Below are positions 25,801-40,800 of a DNA stretch of 64,000 bases, one piece after another (the first letter of the stretch is position 1; every line of letters begins with the position of its first letter). Origin of the DNA: Stomoxys calcitrans (lineage: Eukaryota > Arthropoda > Insecta > Diptera > Muscidae); NCBI RefSeq assembly GCF_963082655.1, contig NC_081556.1, forward strand, positions 4,317,265 through 4,381,264, read 5' to 3'. Both the position numbers and the translations under genes were made by a program. The notes below the pieces were generated by a model, which saw only the letters and a list, made by a program, of their open reading frames with translations, did not search any database and was not told the DNA's origin.

Positions 25801-28800
25801 AAAACCAAAATTGTTTTCGACACAAATTGAGCGTCGCCGACTTACATTTCAAGCCTTCGTTCATGCAGTTGGTTGTTCGAAAACACGCACCACAGAAATG
25901 CACACCCACTCATGCTTAGTTCAAGAGGGAAGAAAACATGGGCAACATGCAACCCACATTGTTGGCATACAAAAAGTAGAAACAAAAAAAAAGAAATAGT
26001 GCGTGTCAAATATTTGACTTGAACATACGATGCCAGTTGTTTTACCCGCTGTTCTGGAAATTGAAAGAATAAAGGACTGATTTCATATGCCAGTACACAA
26101 CAAAGATATCGCGTAACAGAGGAATTTTAAGATCAAGAACTTTCCTTCTTTCTCATTACAGAGGGGTATTATGTTTTAATTTGGTTGCGTATTTTTCATA
26201 TAAAGTTTGTGCCAAGAAAAAGAAGAAAAAAATTACTTTTTTTACAACAATCTAATTGCCAGCACTAACAACATACAAAAAAATCAAGTATGCAACAATT
26301 TGCTTTAATTAACAAGCCCTAAAGTATACAATATCTTATTTTGTTAAAAAAAAGATAACAAGTTTGCTGCCCCACCTACAAAAACCAACAGCCAAGAACT
26401 TTGTAAAAGGGCATAAAAAATAATTTTAATGAGTACAAGTTTTTGTTGTTTTATTAAGGGAAGGAAGCCGTAACAAAGACCAACTTTAGCAAGACCTTTA
26501 CTTTTTTTGGTTCTTACATATTTACCTAAAAGTATGCTAATGAAATTTAAGCTTTATCACTCTTAATAAATTCCATATTTTATGATGTCCACAATTTTGC
26601 ATAAATAATTGCATACATATGTACAAATATTTCGGTTGAAAATATTTTAGTGACCTGTTTTTCTTTCTCTCTTTTTTCTCTCTTCCTTGTTGTTTTTCCT
26701 CTGACTCTTAGCTCCAAGTTTTTGATGCCAATAAAGATGGACGTCTACAGCTATCGGAAATGGCCAAGTAAGTTTGAACAAATTTTAAGTTTCTTCATAA
26801 AGACATTCTTTTAATTTCGTCTGCCATTCGACACCGAAATGGAAGAAACTAATTACTAAGGAGAAAATTTGCATTGAAATTGATTGCCCTGTGGATTTTA
26901 GGTTTCAACATTTCCCCAATTAATTCAATGAATGTGAGTGAGGACTGGCAAATAATTTATATAAAAGTTTTATAAGAGGGAAGTTTTAGTGGCGAAAAAC
27001 CTTGTTCAGCCAGAATGAATAAAAGTTAATTTTCAACAAGTCAAACCGTGCTAAGCTTGGCCGGGCTGAATCTTATATACCCTCCACCATGGATCGCATT
27101 TGTCAAGTTCTTTGGCCGATTTTGCTTTGAAGACAAATAAAAGATAATGGATAAGAATTCCTATGCTATTTATGCTATACCAAGTTATGAACCGATTTAG
27201 CGCCATACTTGGTTTGGCTGTTGGAGACCAAAGTGGAATTCATTGTGGAAAATTTTAGCCAAATCGGTTAAGAAACCCTTATTCAGCCAGGCTGAATTTC
27301 AGTTTACCTATAGAAAACCTTATTCAGCCAGGCTGAATTTCAGTTTTCCTATAGAAAACCTTATTCAGCCAGGCTGAATTTCAGTTTTCCTATAGAAAAC
27401 CTTATTCAGCCAGGCTGAATTTCAGTTTTCCTATAGGAAACCTTATTCAGCCAGGCTGAATTTCAGTTTTCCTATAGAAAACCTTATTCAGCCAGGCTGA
27501 ATTTCAGTTTTCCTATAGGAAACCTTATTCAGCCAGGCTGAATTTCAGTTTTCCTATAGGAAACCTTATTCAGCCAGGCTGAATTTCAGTTTTCCTATAG
27601 AAAACCTTATTCAGCCAGGCTGAATTTCAGTTTTCCTATAGAAAACCTTATTCAGCCAGGCTGAATTTCAGTTTTCCTATAGAAAACCTTATTCAGCCAG
27701 GCTGAATTTCAGTTTTCCTATAGAAAACCTTATTCAGCCAGGCTGAATTTCAGTTTTCCTATAGAAAACCTTATTCAGCCAGACTGAATTTCAGTTTTCC
27801 TATAGAAAACCTTATTCAGCCAGGCTGAATTTCAGTTTTCCTATAGAAAACCTTATTCAGCCAGGCTGAATTTCAGTTTTCCTATAGAAAACCTTATTCA
27901 GCCAGGCTGAATTTCAGTTTTCCTATAGAAAACCTTATTCAGCCAGGCTGAATTTCAGTTTTCCTATAGAAAACCTTATTCAGCCAGGCTGAATTTCAGT
28001 TTTCCTATAGAAAACCTTATTCAGCCAGGCTGAATTTCAGTTTTCCTATAGAAAACCTTATTCAGCCAGGCTGAATTTCAGTTTTCCTATAAAAAACCTT
28101 ATTCAGCCAGGCTTAATTTCAGTTTTCCTTCATACTGGGGGGGCTAAACCTTTTTTTTAAATTTTCTACTTAAGTTAAAATTTCACCAAATTTCTTCTAT
28201 TAATACATGTTTTGCTATTTTTTATTTATTATAATTTTTTTCCTTTAACTTTTGCAGATTACTTCCAGTTAAAGAGAACTTCCTGTGCCGTCAGGTGTTC
28301 AAGGTAATTAAAAATTTGTCCTTTTCATTAAATCACCTACCAAGACATGATAATTTAAAACTCGAAAATGTCTTATTCACTTCACACACATGGTCCCGTA
28401 ACTATTTGTATAAGCAATGATTGAAAACTAATATTTGCATTTTAATTTAGAATAAATTATAAAATATTTGCACTTGATATTATGCTGCTACTCTCCTTAA
28501 GAAAACAAACAAATAAATGACAAAATAAACAAACTCTAAAAAAGACTAACAAAATTTAAGAAAAACCATACAAATATTTAAATATTTTTGTGTATGTTTA
28601 TAATTTTATTAAAAAATGTTTGCTTTGGTTTTTTTTTGTGTTTGTATCTTATTTTGTTTAAAAGACTTTAAACATTTATTTAGAACATTTAGAAAACCTA
28701 GCATACTTTTAGGATGACAAAATGTTAGCAAAGCAAAGTTTACCTTTAGTACATGCAAACTAAGAGTGAATGTTAGAAATACAATTCAAGCAAAGTATCC

Positions 28801-31800
28801 CTCAAGACCCCCTTAAAAGTGTTTTAACCTTCACAGCATTTCATAAATTTTTACACATAATTTGATTTTCTGTTTTTTTGTTTGTTTTTTGCAATTATTT
28901 CAAATGGAATTGAGCTTAAGGCCTACACGAGTGTGCGGGTTTTCCTTTATATATTCATATTTGCCTCAAAGCTATTTCTCATAAACTCTCCGGCCTTGGT
29001 CAATTACTTAAAAGAGAATGATAAACAATCTCAGTCGTTTAGAATTTGGTCAAAACACGCTTAACCTTTGCCTTAGCTATTGTAGAAGCCAAGTGGTTAG
29101 AGTTGTTTTGCCAAAACAAAACATCAATTGTTGGTTGCCTTGTTTTTTGTTTTTGTTTAGTGACAAATATAAAATTTCCCTTTATTATCACCAAAAAAAA
29201 AAAAATCATTTATTTCCATGGGCATTCGAAGGCATTGATGTTATGAGTGCTTTGGGTTCCATAATAAAAGGCTTTTTAAATGAAGAAAAAACACATAAAT
29301 ACTCTGGCAAGAGTTCAAGGACACGTGTAAAGGTTACCTATTTGTTAAATGTACACACATGTTATGTGAGAGTAGGCTTCTATGTGTAAAATTTTATCCC
29401 ATGCCTTCGCACAAGGTCATGGGCTGGGGTGTGTATGTGTGTGTGTAGCAGTAGCACCAAAGTATATTTTTACGCTAACGTAAACAACTTCTTTTGTTAT
29501 GCTCCACTGTGTTATCCAATGAAAACGGTTCGTTGTAATTAATGGATACAAATGATAAATACATTACAAGGACCTTGTGGCAAAGAACAAAGAGAAAAAC
29601 AAGAGATATTTTTTCCTTGAGCCAAGTTTGGGGCAACCACATAAATTATAGCTGGTAAAAGTTATGGTTTAATTTTCATAACTAAAAATTTGGCATGACA
29701 CTGAGGATAAGGATAGAGTTAGGGTGTTAAGCTATAACGAAAACTAACAACCTTTTAGTTTTGGGTTAAATGTCTTTTATTAAAATTTCCTTTCACTCTT
29801 CAAAGAGAATAGTTGGTCAATGGTTTTGATGCTGTTACAAATTTAAGTTTTAATGATTTTCCACAACGATTACTGAAGTGTTTAGTAGGCCAAAAAGTCT
29901 AAACTGCATATCAAACTAAGCCAATGAAAGATTTGATTATCCTTGATGCCTTGAATATATGTGTGTATGTGTATACTGAACGCCTAACATAGTTATTATC
30001 GGATTTTAAAAGCTTCTGGGAATTAAGTTTTGCAAATTCTGAGGCACAGTGGTCTTGAAGACATTTTTCATAGAAAAAATATTTGAAAAAATTTTCTTTT
30101 GAAATAAAATTTTGGAAAATTTTTCTCTCGAAAAAATTTTCTTTTTAAATAAAATTTTGAAAAAACTTTCAGTTGAAATAAAATTTCAAGAAAATGTTCT
30201 TTTGTAATAAATTTATGAAAAGATATTCCTTAACAAAGTACATTTTGGAAAAGTTATCTTTACACTGAAAAAAAAAGTTGGCCCAAACATTAAGATTTTT
30301 CCTTATTCGTAGGATTTTGCCAATGAAAACTAGTCAAAGAACCAAAACTTGAAAATAACGATACTTGCTTTAAATTTAATTTTCCATGACCATCCATTTC
30401 AAATAATGATTGCTGATTGATTAAAATTCTACTTCATAGATGACTATGATTTTTTGGAAAATTTTTTTTTCAACTTTGCATCTTAACCTAATAAACTAAA
30501 CATTTAAAGACGCTTCTATTTGCAAGGCTATTTGAAGTCTTTAACTACGGTTGTGGCCACCATGGAGCAGAGGTTAGCATGTCCGCCTATGACGCCTAAC
30601 GCCTGGGTTAAAACCCAGCTGTGAACATCAGAAAAATTTTCAGCGGTGGTTATAGCAAATTTCAGCGAAATCGGACAATAATTACCCCTGTTATGGGTCC
30701 AAGACCTTAAATTGAGAGATTAGTTTGTATTGCAGTTATATCGAAATCTGTACCGATCTCAACCATACTGGGTACGAATATCGAGAAACCTTATTCAACT
30801 CATTGTGCCTAATATTTGCAAAACCTGAAATCCTTAAATCGGCAGATCGTAGTATATGGCAACTATATCCAAATATGGACCGATCTGGGCCATATTGAAC
30901 CGGGATATCGAGGAGCCTAACACAACTCGCTATACAAAATTTATGCGAACTCGGACAATAAATGTGCCTTTTATGGGCCCTAGACCTTAAAAGGAGAGAA
31001 CGGTCTATACGCAGCTATAACCAAATATGGACCGATCTTGGTCAAATTAGACAAGGATGTTAAGGTTCCTGACATAACTTACTGTCCCGAACTTCAGCGA
31101 AATCGATCAATAAATGCGCCTTTATAGACCGAGAGATCGGTCTATACTTACACAGCTGTTGAAAGTCATGACAAAACACTTCATGCAAAATTTCAGCCAA
31201 AGTCGTTTAGAAATACATCTTCTTTAGACATGAAACCTTAACATCTATTTGCTAAGCATAAACTCTAAACTATTAAAGACTCATTCTAAGATTGCAATAG
31301 CTATGTATTTTCAACCACTGTGCTCTGTGTGCTGATGTATTTGTTTGTTTCCGGTATTAAATTCCATATCATCAACCGGACACACAAAACCAGCACAAAA
31401 ACCAATGGTCTCACACACAGACACCCACAACCACAGACATATTTAACCTCTTTCATGTGGGCCTTCACATACGCTCAGCTAGAAAAGGAAATGGATACCC
31501 CCAGCTATGTGTGGTAATAATTTTTGGGTAAAAGTAGGGATTCAGTTTGCTTTATTGTTGTCATGCCTGCTGTTGGTGATGGGGCGGTGGTCACTTCTTT
31601 CATACCTCGTTCATTTCGTTTGGTTAGGTTTTGGTTCTTTGTTTTTTTTCTACTTTTTGGTTGCTTGCCAGTATGAAACTAGGAGCATGGGGGATGTGGT
31701 TTTGCTCAAAACAAAGACATGAAATTTATAAGGCCATTTCTGCTAGGCCATATTCTCTGGGCTTTCTATACAATCATATCCGTTTCCAGTTCCATCCACA

Positions 31801-34800
31801 AGACCATAAGTACATGGTCCTTATCCGTTTGTAATTGTCATCGGAGCACAAGTCAAATGTACCGACAAATGGCAATATGTCGGAGATTTGTTGCAAAGTA
31901 GCAACATTTGAAATGTTTCCGAATCATGATGATGAGGGCACAGCAACGATAAGACTAGACGAATGACTAGAAATAGCTATGGCTGAGTAATGAATGGGCA
32001 GGCAGGAAGGGGAATGCCTTCCCAAAGAGGGAAAACAGCTGAGCTTCTGCTCTTAAGCGTATGAAAATGGTATTAATAAAATATGCTCTTGTGGTAATCA
32101 TGCCAAATAAACTTTTCATGATTAGGAAGCCTTGATTTTAAACAACAATCAACTTTAATAGAAATGGCTGAGATAAAGAGGAAGTAATTTCGAATAACTT
32201 TGAGATAATAAAGAAACTTTGAGGTTTAAAATAAATTGTTATCAAAAAGGATTTGCCATCAAATGGCAATGAAAGAGGCCGTGATCTTTGACTTGAGAAT
32301 ATGTTGTAAGGTTTGCATACATAGCGTAGCATAAAGAATGAAAGGGTAGATGTTACAAAAATACCAATCTTTTCTGATGAATGTTGCGTCCTGGATTTTT
32401 CTTTTCAAAATTGTCCTAAATAAAGGAAACCCTATTGTTTAACAGTTTACTCTGACACTAACGGTACCAATTCAATAAAATGTTTTCCAAAGCATATATT
32501 CTAATAATATTTTCTGCTCATCCAAAATTTCTATTAATTTTTCTTAAAATTAAAAACTAAAAACAATTAAGGATATTCTTTTTAAAAGATAAATATTTTC
32601 TAATAATTTTTTCTAAAAAGACAAAATTTCAAAAAAAAATTAATTGACATAATTTTAAAGGAATTTGTCTAAAAAAAATTTGTTTTTAGAAATATTTTCT
32701 GAGGAAAAAAGTCAATGAAACTTTGTCTAAGGACAAAATTGTAATAAAATTTCATTGACATTTTGTTTTTGTATATATTTTTATTGAAATTTTGTCTTTA
32801 GCCAAATTTTGCATTCAGAAAAATTTTCTAAAAAATAAAATTTGAAATTACAAAAAATATTTCTAAAATCGAAACCAGGATATACAAGAGATTCTTACCT
32901 ACATTCGTTACACCGTATGGAAGGTTATTATTAAGAAATTTGCTTTTAGGCATATTAAAGCCATTTTTATTGCTTTAGGTTTTCTTTTAAATTTTTTGTT
33001 TGCTTAAACTTTATTTGTAAAAAGTATAAAATGCCCCAAATATAAGTACTAATAAACAAAATTTACATATTTATAATTTTATCTCTCTCTTCTTTCCCTC
33101 CATTTCCCCCCTCACCTTCATTTCTGTCACACGAACACACACAAACCATAAAATGCAAATGCAAAAAATCCCCCTAAATTCAAAACGAAAATGCTTCAAT
33201 CCTTAAACAATAAACGAATAATTTAATAACAAACAAAAAACAACTTTGTTGCACGTTTTCATTTCTTTTGGAAAAAAAATCTATTTAAATTCGCATTCTA
33301 TAAATTTTCTTCTATGCCTTGATCTCGACAACTAATTATAACAAACAAAAAAAAAATATATTAACAATGGATTGCAACAATAACAACCATGCCTCATAAA
33401 TAAAATCACGCACTCGAATCACTAACGTATGTTCGCTTCACAAACCACCAACATCAACACCACCACCACCATCAATCACCATCAAAACAACAACAACAAC
33501 ATCAATTAATTAACAACAACAATATAAACACCATGCAAATACTTGAAACAAACAACAACAACAAAACGAATTTTGTCTATGAACATGAAAAACAATAACA
33601 AAATAAACATAGGAAGGTATTGAAGTAAGTACCTCGTCTAGCACACTTTCTTTTGTTTTCTTGCAGCCTACATTTTTGTTTTTGTTTTTCGTTTAACAAT
33701 TTGCGTAAAGAAAAAAAAAAATAAAAAGCCATAGGTACAACAACATCATTAAATGTTTAACATTCCATGTTACAATGTTGTGTTAATTGTTAAATTATTT
33801 AATTAATTTGTTTTTCTTTTTTGTGGCGCCCACAATTACAATATAACTAAAGTGTTTTGTGATTGGTGTGATAGAATTTTAAATGTTTATAAAATGGATT
33901 TTATTATGCTGAGGTTTTACTTTCTTTCTTTAAGTGTAAAAAATTGAAACATATTTAAGTTTATATATTATTTAAGTATGAGTGAAATAATAGATTTTCA
34001 TATATGTGTTTAGGCTAAAAAGGGCTGCTCACTATTGTAAATGACTACAAAACTATTGTGAATGACAACATAACAGCGGCTGTTTAGTATTGTTTGTTCG
34101 CTATTGTGAATGACAACATAACAGCGGCTGTTTAATATTGTGAATGACTATGCAACAGCTGTTACAAAAGACGATTATATTTATGTTGTTGCCAAAAAAC
34201 TCACACACAAACAAAATAAATAAGAAAATTTTTACTAAAGAACTTTGTGTGACTATTTGGAAAATGTAAAATAAGTTCAAAATATTCAAAATTCTAGCTC
34301 ACCAATCCAAGTCCCCTTAATAAATGTTCACCTGCCAAGCAATCATGATTTTTTAAGTTGTTGTTACATAAAATTTGCATAAGAAATAAAACAAAAAAAA
34401 AAAAACAAATACTATATCAACTATATATGTTAACACACAATTAAGTGCTTTTTTTAAGTTGAACTCTAAAGAAAATAAAATATACCGACCACCTACCAAA
34501 TATTTTATACAAAAGGGTATAACAAAAACAGCAACCACATTAAACAAAAACTCCCATATTACTACTCAAACAAAAAGCATATCTAACAAAATTCGCATCC
34601 TCTTCATATGTAAATGAAAGAGAAAACTTTATTTTATTTACGAGTTCTTGGAGTTGCATGAAGAAGAAGCATGTTTTAGCATGTAGTAGAGACATTTTTA
34701 TATTTAAGCATTACTTAAGAATTCCCCCCTTATCCTAGAATGAAAATCCCATATATATTCCTTGTTTCCTAGGTTTTAAACATCTTTAAAACTTTTATTA

Positions 34801-37800
34801 ATGTTTAAATACTTGAATGTGATGAGCCCCATAAAGAAGAAGCATATTAGCAAGCATTCGGACGAAAGCAATTCGTTGGAGCCATAAAAATTGTATTTTT
34901 TAATATGGTGATCTAGTCAGACACCCATACACAGACGTATGTTTATATGTGTGCACTACTAATTGACAAAAAATAAAGACTGAGAGAGAAAGAGAGATAA
35001 AAAGAGCATCCAAGCATAACTGATTAAATGCAGGCTTTGTGCATGGGCCTTTTGATATGGCTAAGGCAAGTGAGGTAAAGGGGCGATAAAGGATTACAAA
35101 ATTGCATTTAAGTGATTTAAATGGCAGTGCAAAGGGTCAGGCATGGTGCTTCCATGAGTAAATGGCAGGGATGGAGAAGTTAGTTGTTGTAGGCATAAGA
35201 TTAACGGTAATCCTCACATTTAAGGTGTGTTAATGATAGACCAGCAAAGAAAAATATTGTGAAATACTTTAACCCTCAAGCGACTATCTTAACAATAAAA
35301 TTATTCATTAACAATAATATTAACAAATCCTTAGAAAAAGGGCAAAAGGAATTTGTAATCTTTTTAGAAAACAGGGCCAAGATGACAGCTTCAGTGGGTA
35401 GTTTTACGGTTAACATTTTCCCCCAAGGTAATGAAAGTATTAGGATTAGTATTTTTGACAGTGTTTTCAAAAAAAAAAAAAAAATAATAATAATAATAAG
35501 GAAAAGTAACAAATTAAACAAGTAAGAGCGTAAGTTCGGCCTCGACGAATCTTATATATCCTCAACCATGGATCGCATTTGTCGAGTTCTTTACGCGGAA
35601 TCTCTTTTTAGGCAAACAATCGATTTAGACCATATTGGACACAAACGTTGAAAGTCTTAGGAGAAGCCGTTGTACAAAATTTCAGCCAAATCGGATGAGA
35701 ATTGCGCCTTTTAGATGTTCAAGAAGTCAAGATCTCAGATCCATTTATATGGCAGCTATATCAGGTTATGCACCGATTTGCACCATACTTAATACAGTTG
35801 TTAGAAGTCATAATAAAACACCTCATGCAAAATTTCAGCGAAATCGGATGAGAATTGCGCCCTCTAGCGGCTCAAGAAGTCAAGACCCCAGATCGGTTTA
35901 TGTGGCAGCTATACCAGCTTTTAGACCGATTTGAACCATACATAGCACAATTGTTGAAAGTGATACCAAAACACCTGCTAAAAGCTGAAGAAGTCAAGAC
36001 CCAAGATCGGTTTCAGGTTATGAACCGGTCTAAACCATACTTAGCAAAGTTATTGGAAACGATACCAAAACACCACGAATCGAACGAGAATTGCGCCCTG
36101 TAGAAGCTCTAGAAGCTCAAGAAGTCAAGACCCAAGATCGATTTACATGGCAGCTATATCAAAACATGGACCGATCTAAATGGGCTAACCATTTAGAATC
36201 CCAATCGACCTACACTAATAAAAAGTATTTAAGCAAAATTTCAGTCAAATCGGATAATAATTTCGGCTTTTAGGAGCACACGAAATGAAGTCGAAGGATC
36301 TATTTATACGTAAACTATATCCAAATCTGAGCCCATATGGCCCATTTCCAATAGTAAGTATTTATGAAAAATTTTAGGTTAGATTAGGTTGAAAAGTGGG
36401 TGCGAATATAATCTGCATACACCTAAGCCAATAATCGGCTTCTGTGCGTTCTAAATACCTAAAAAAAGTAACCTCGAGAAAGAAAATCTAAAAAAGTAAT
36501 CTGACAAGCCTCTAAGTTGGTTCATGTCTGGTATTGTGTCCCCACCCAAGTGCCGGTAACTGTAAGCCGCAGAAACACAGGCAGAAGACAGGTAATGACG
36601 TAGGAAATGCTGTTCCCCACATGCGCTATACATGCTATCACTTGCCGCACAGATTTTGCATAAGCGATCTCGTATTCGTATGTGTCCCTTTATGAAAGCA
36701 ATAGCTATAATGACCTCCTTCTTACTTCCCTTCAGTAATAGACTCGTCTTTTCGCGATCTGGATACCCCCCATAGGATTTTCGCTTTTCCACAGTGTTGC
36801 TTGAGCACAGTGTTGCTTGAGCGACAGTGCTTGAGCGACCAGAAAGGCTTCGGGTTAACCAAGTTTATTAACGGCAGTCCTCTGGCCTTCACCACCAAAT
36901 CGTCTGCCCTTTAATTTCCCCTTACTCCGTTATGGCCCGGCACCCAAACGATGCGGATTTCGCCATCCTCAGAGAAGGCGTTAATCTCCTTCTTACACTG
37001 CAAGACTGTTCGTGACCTTACCGTCCTTGTTGTTCTCTGAACCTGTTGTATGGTCTTTACGTTGCCCTTTTTCTCCATCGCAGCCCACTAAACAACTGAG
37101 GCGTAAGTAAGTATAGGTCTAATTACGCTCCTGTAGATCCAGTAGACTATCCTCGGATTCAGGCCCCATTGGGAGCCTACAGCCCGTCTACATAGTGCTC
37201 AACATCTGTGCATCTTCTCAGTACGCTCCTAAATGTGACACTTCCAACTCAGTTTCCTATCCAAGATCACACCTAAATATTTAACCTTGTCAGATATCGA
37301 AATCGTCTTATTGAGGAAACGTGGTGCATTAAATTGGCACACCTTCGTCTTCCTCGTGAACAGGCATATTTCAGTCTTCTATGGGTTAACATTGAGACCT
37401 CTGCGTCTAGCCCGGTCATATGCCATATGTAACAGCTAAATATCTTTATTTTTAAGGCAGTAGTGTGATTAGCACAGCCAGACGAACGGTTGGGCATGGC
37501 TGAATCGTCTTATAATTTTACAACTATCAAGAATGAATGTACCGCTATACTTTAGTGGCAAATTTTTCTTGTAATTTGCGAAGAAAAAAAATATAAAATT
37601 TGTCATAGTTTTTACCTTTTTGCAAGTCCTAACACTATTTTTAGATGAACTTGAGAACTTTTTAGCATTCCATCCCTGCAGCTCTACCTTAACACAGTAA
37701 CTATTTCGCTGTCTATATTTCCCTCTCTTTTTTATCGTCTCTCTGTACATGTATGGCAACACTTAAAAAATGGCAAGTTATTTCATAGTTTTGGCACGTA

Positions 37801-40800
37801 ATTTAATATTTTTCATTATTATTTTTGACAAGCTATGGCATGGAAGAAACTCTAAAATCTGCCATACAAACGAAGTTGCCCTCAACACGTTTTGGTTGGT
37901 TATAAATTATAATGAGTTAGAGGTCTTGCAATGATTACATGTTCATTTGCAGAGATTCATGATATAATCAAAAAGAAAAAGAGAGATAGAGATTGAGAGA
38001 GAGTGAGAGAGATTTATGAACAACTTCTATAACCTTTACAGTTCTTTAATTAACAGCTTTTAATATTAGATAATCCATAAATATAAATCACCTGCTGTTG
38101 CTGCTAATGCAACTTAAATCAGGTTTAATCTTCACACAAAAATCTTTAATCTACAAACTAAAGTGATTAGTGTTACATTTTACCCTTAAATGTTGAATAC
38201 TGACAATAATAGATCATTCGTAAAATCAATTTAGATTGTGGCCTGGAGATAAATCCAAAATCCATTTGGTAGCTGTCGCTTATAAGCAAACGCCTTCTCT
38301 ATAGCTCCCCTCTCTATCTATCTCTCTCCCGCTGCCACTCTCACAGTAATTTAATTAGTAACGAAATGGCGTCAACATTTTATATGGCATGTCCTAATTT
38401 GTTCTTCTCGACACACACATATATGCACACACACTTAAACAAAAATCACCATGAGTAGTATAAACACATAGTTATGCGTATATGTAGTTGACTGTGCTGG
38501 ACACATAATATGGCCCATGTCATTGCAATAGCAATTATTACACTCTGCTATCTAAATGTCATCAAATCTGAGTACTTTTTTTTTTCTTAGAGCTGTGGGG
38601 TAAAACCCTCATTCTCTCTCTCTCTCTCTCTGTCTCTTTCAAACGGTATTGAGTTCAGAATGTTCGTTTGAATATAATTAAAAATTCATATGATCCATTA
38701 TGCGACTATAAGCGGATACGAATACATTTGCTTTAAGTGACATTTAATGTCAAATTTAAATAATCAAAAATTGAGTGGCATGATTTAAATAAAAAATTTA
38801 ATAATGATAATAATTAATGAAAATTCAATAACCAACAATTTCCATAAATTTTCTTATAAAAATTATAAAAATAAATATTGACAAAATTTACATCTTTAAA
38901 TCTTTAAACAAAAAATGTATAAAAACCATTGCCTTTTTTATGAACCATATAATACCCTACACCTCCGAGTCTACCAACAACTTTTAATTAATTAGTTAAT
39001 TAATAGAACCTATATAAAAATCTCAGACTTAAATTTTGTATACTTTCTGATATGCCGAAAAAAAAGATGTTTTGGGAATAGGACCCAAATTCTAGTTACC
39101 GCAGTTTTGAAGGCGTTAAAATAATAATAAAAATACATACGGAAGCTACATATAAATCTGGACCAACTTTGATGAAACTTAAGCACATATATGGGAGTCA
39201 AATAGAACACCTCATGCGAAATTTTGTATAAGTCAGGCCTAGAGTTGGGTTTCTACCGGGTTAATACCCAACGCTTAGGTATTTATTGGGCAAATACCCA
39301 ATAAATAAATTTTTTGGGTATATATAATTTTGCAGATATCTTGGGTATAAAAAAATTTTCCAAACAATCTTTGATGATTTCGTATTCTTTGTATATAAAC
39401 CTGACCTTCTGATCTCATAAAGTCGGACTTTAGTTTTATTTAGCCGTTATATAGACCGATCTCCAATAAATTGGTATTTTTTTCATCTGATTTCGATGAA
39501 ATCTGGCACAGTGAGTTCTGGTAGACCCATAACCATTTCTGTGTAGTACAGTTCAGATCGGACTATATCTGGATATAACTGCCATTAGACCGACCACCTG
39601 ATCTCCCGATATAAGGAGGCCATAAAAGATACATTTATTGTCTGAATTCGATGAAATTTGGCACAGTGTGTACCCACTACCCATTCCTGTCAAATGTGAT
39701 ACAGATCGGACCATATTTGGATATAGCTGCCATATATACCAATCTCCCTGACAGCAGTGCCTCGCACTCAACCTCAAGGTCTTCTCAGGTATCTGAACGG
39801 AAACCTCTTCCATTCCTTCCAGGTTTCCTATCGTCGCCTCGATTACACCGCGATGGTATGACCTGCTCCGATCCTTTATGCAAATTACAAATTTTGCCCA
39901 TGAACATTCCACTAAGGAACTGGGGCAAGCTTCTCTTCTTTGGGTTAACGTTGAGACTCCTAGGTCTAGCCTAGACGTATGCCATCTGCAGGACCCTTTC
40001 GGCCCTTCCGCATAGGTGGTTCGGATCCTTACTTTTTCGAAATATTATAACATCGTCTGCATAGCAGACGGGTTCAAATTCCTCCTCAGTCAGCATCCGT
40101 AATAGGTCATTTATGGTGTTCACACATAGGAGTGCCGTGCCCCGTGCCACTTTCTCCCTTATATTCATATCATGGGACCCCCAAATTATCCATCTGTTCA
40201 TTAGCATATTGTTTGTCCAGTCTCTCCACCCGGTACTGGTCTAAGGATTGTATCAATGTGTCTGTCCGCACAGTGTTAAAAGCCCCCTTAATGTCAATGC
40301 ATATCGCCAGTCTTTATGACTTGGCATCGGAGGATTCTTCTATTTTATGAACAACCACGTACTGCCAACGCACTGCCCACCGACATACCTTTGACATGGA
40401 CATGCTTTTTGTACTCTTTATCATGGTATCCACAATGCGTTCCATGGTTTTGAGTAGAGATGACGTAAGGCTTATAGGTCTGTAGACCTTTTGGTGTCAT
40501 ATAACTTGCCTTGCCTATGAACATTAACGTCAGATTTTTTCAACAATTTTTATGGAATTTTGTAGGAAACGAAATTTTGACAAAATTGTCCATAAAAATT
40601 CAACAAAATTTTCTTTGAAATTTAATTTTAAAAAATTTAATATGCAAAATATTCTGAAAATTTTTTTGTAACATACTAAAATTTGGAAATTTTTTTTTGG
40701 CACTACTCTTTAATCGAAATATGTGATTTTTATCAACAATTTTGTCGAAAATTAAGCAAATTCCGAACAAATTTTTTATAAAATTATATTTTTAAATTTA

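Noticed and set aside
27272..28131. CRISPR-like regular repeats
   Set aside because: The 41-bp units are contiguous with no unique spacers, lie in an intron of an animal gene and have no cas-like neighbours.
35635..36273. Overlapping 60-100-codon frames with repeated [12 protein letters not shown] sequence
   Set aside because: They translate the tandem units of the dispersed GATCGGTTTATATGG repeat, which also occurs in both orientations without a conserved frame.
36372..40545. A single LINE split by a 2.5-kb insertion (36372-37450 and 39755-40545)
   Set aside because: Both pieces contain the same NVNP-region block, so their contents overlap; they are independent fragments.
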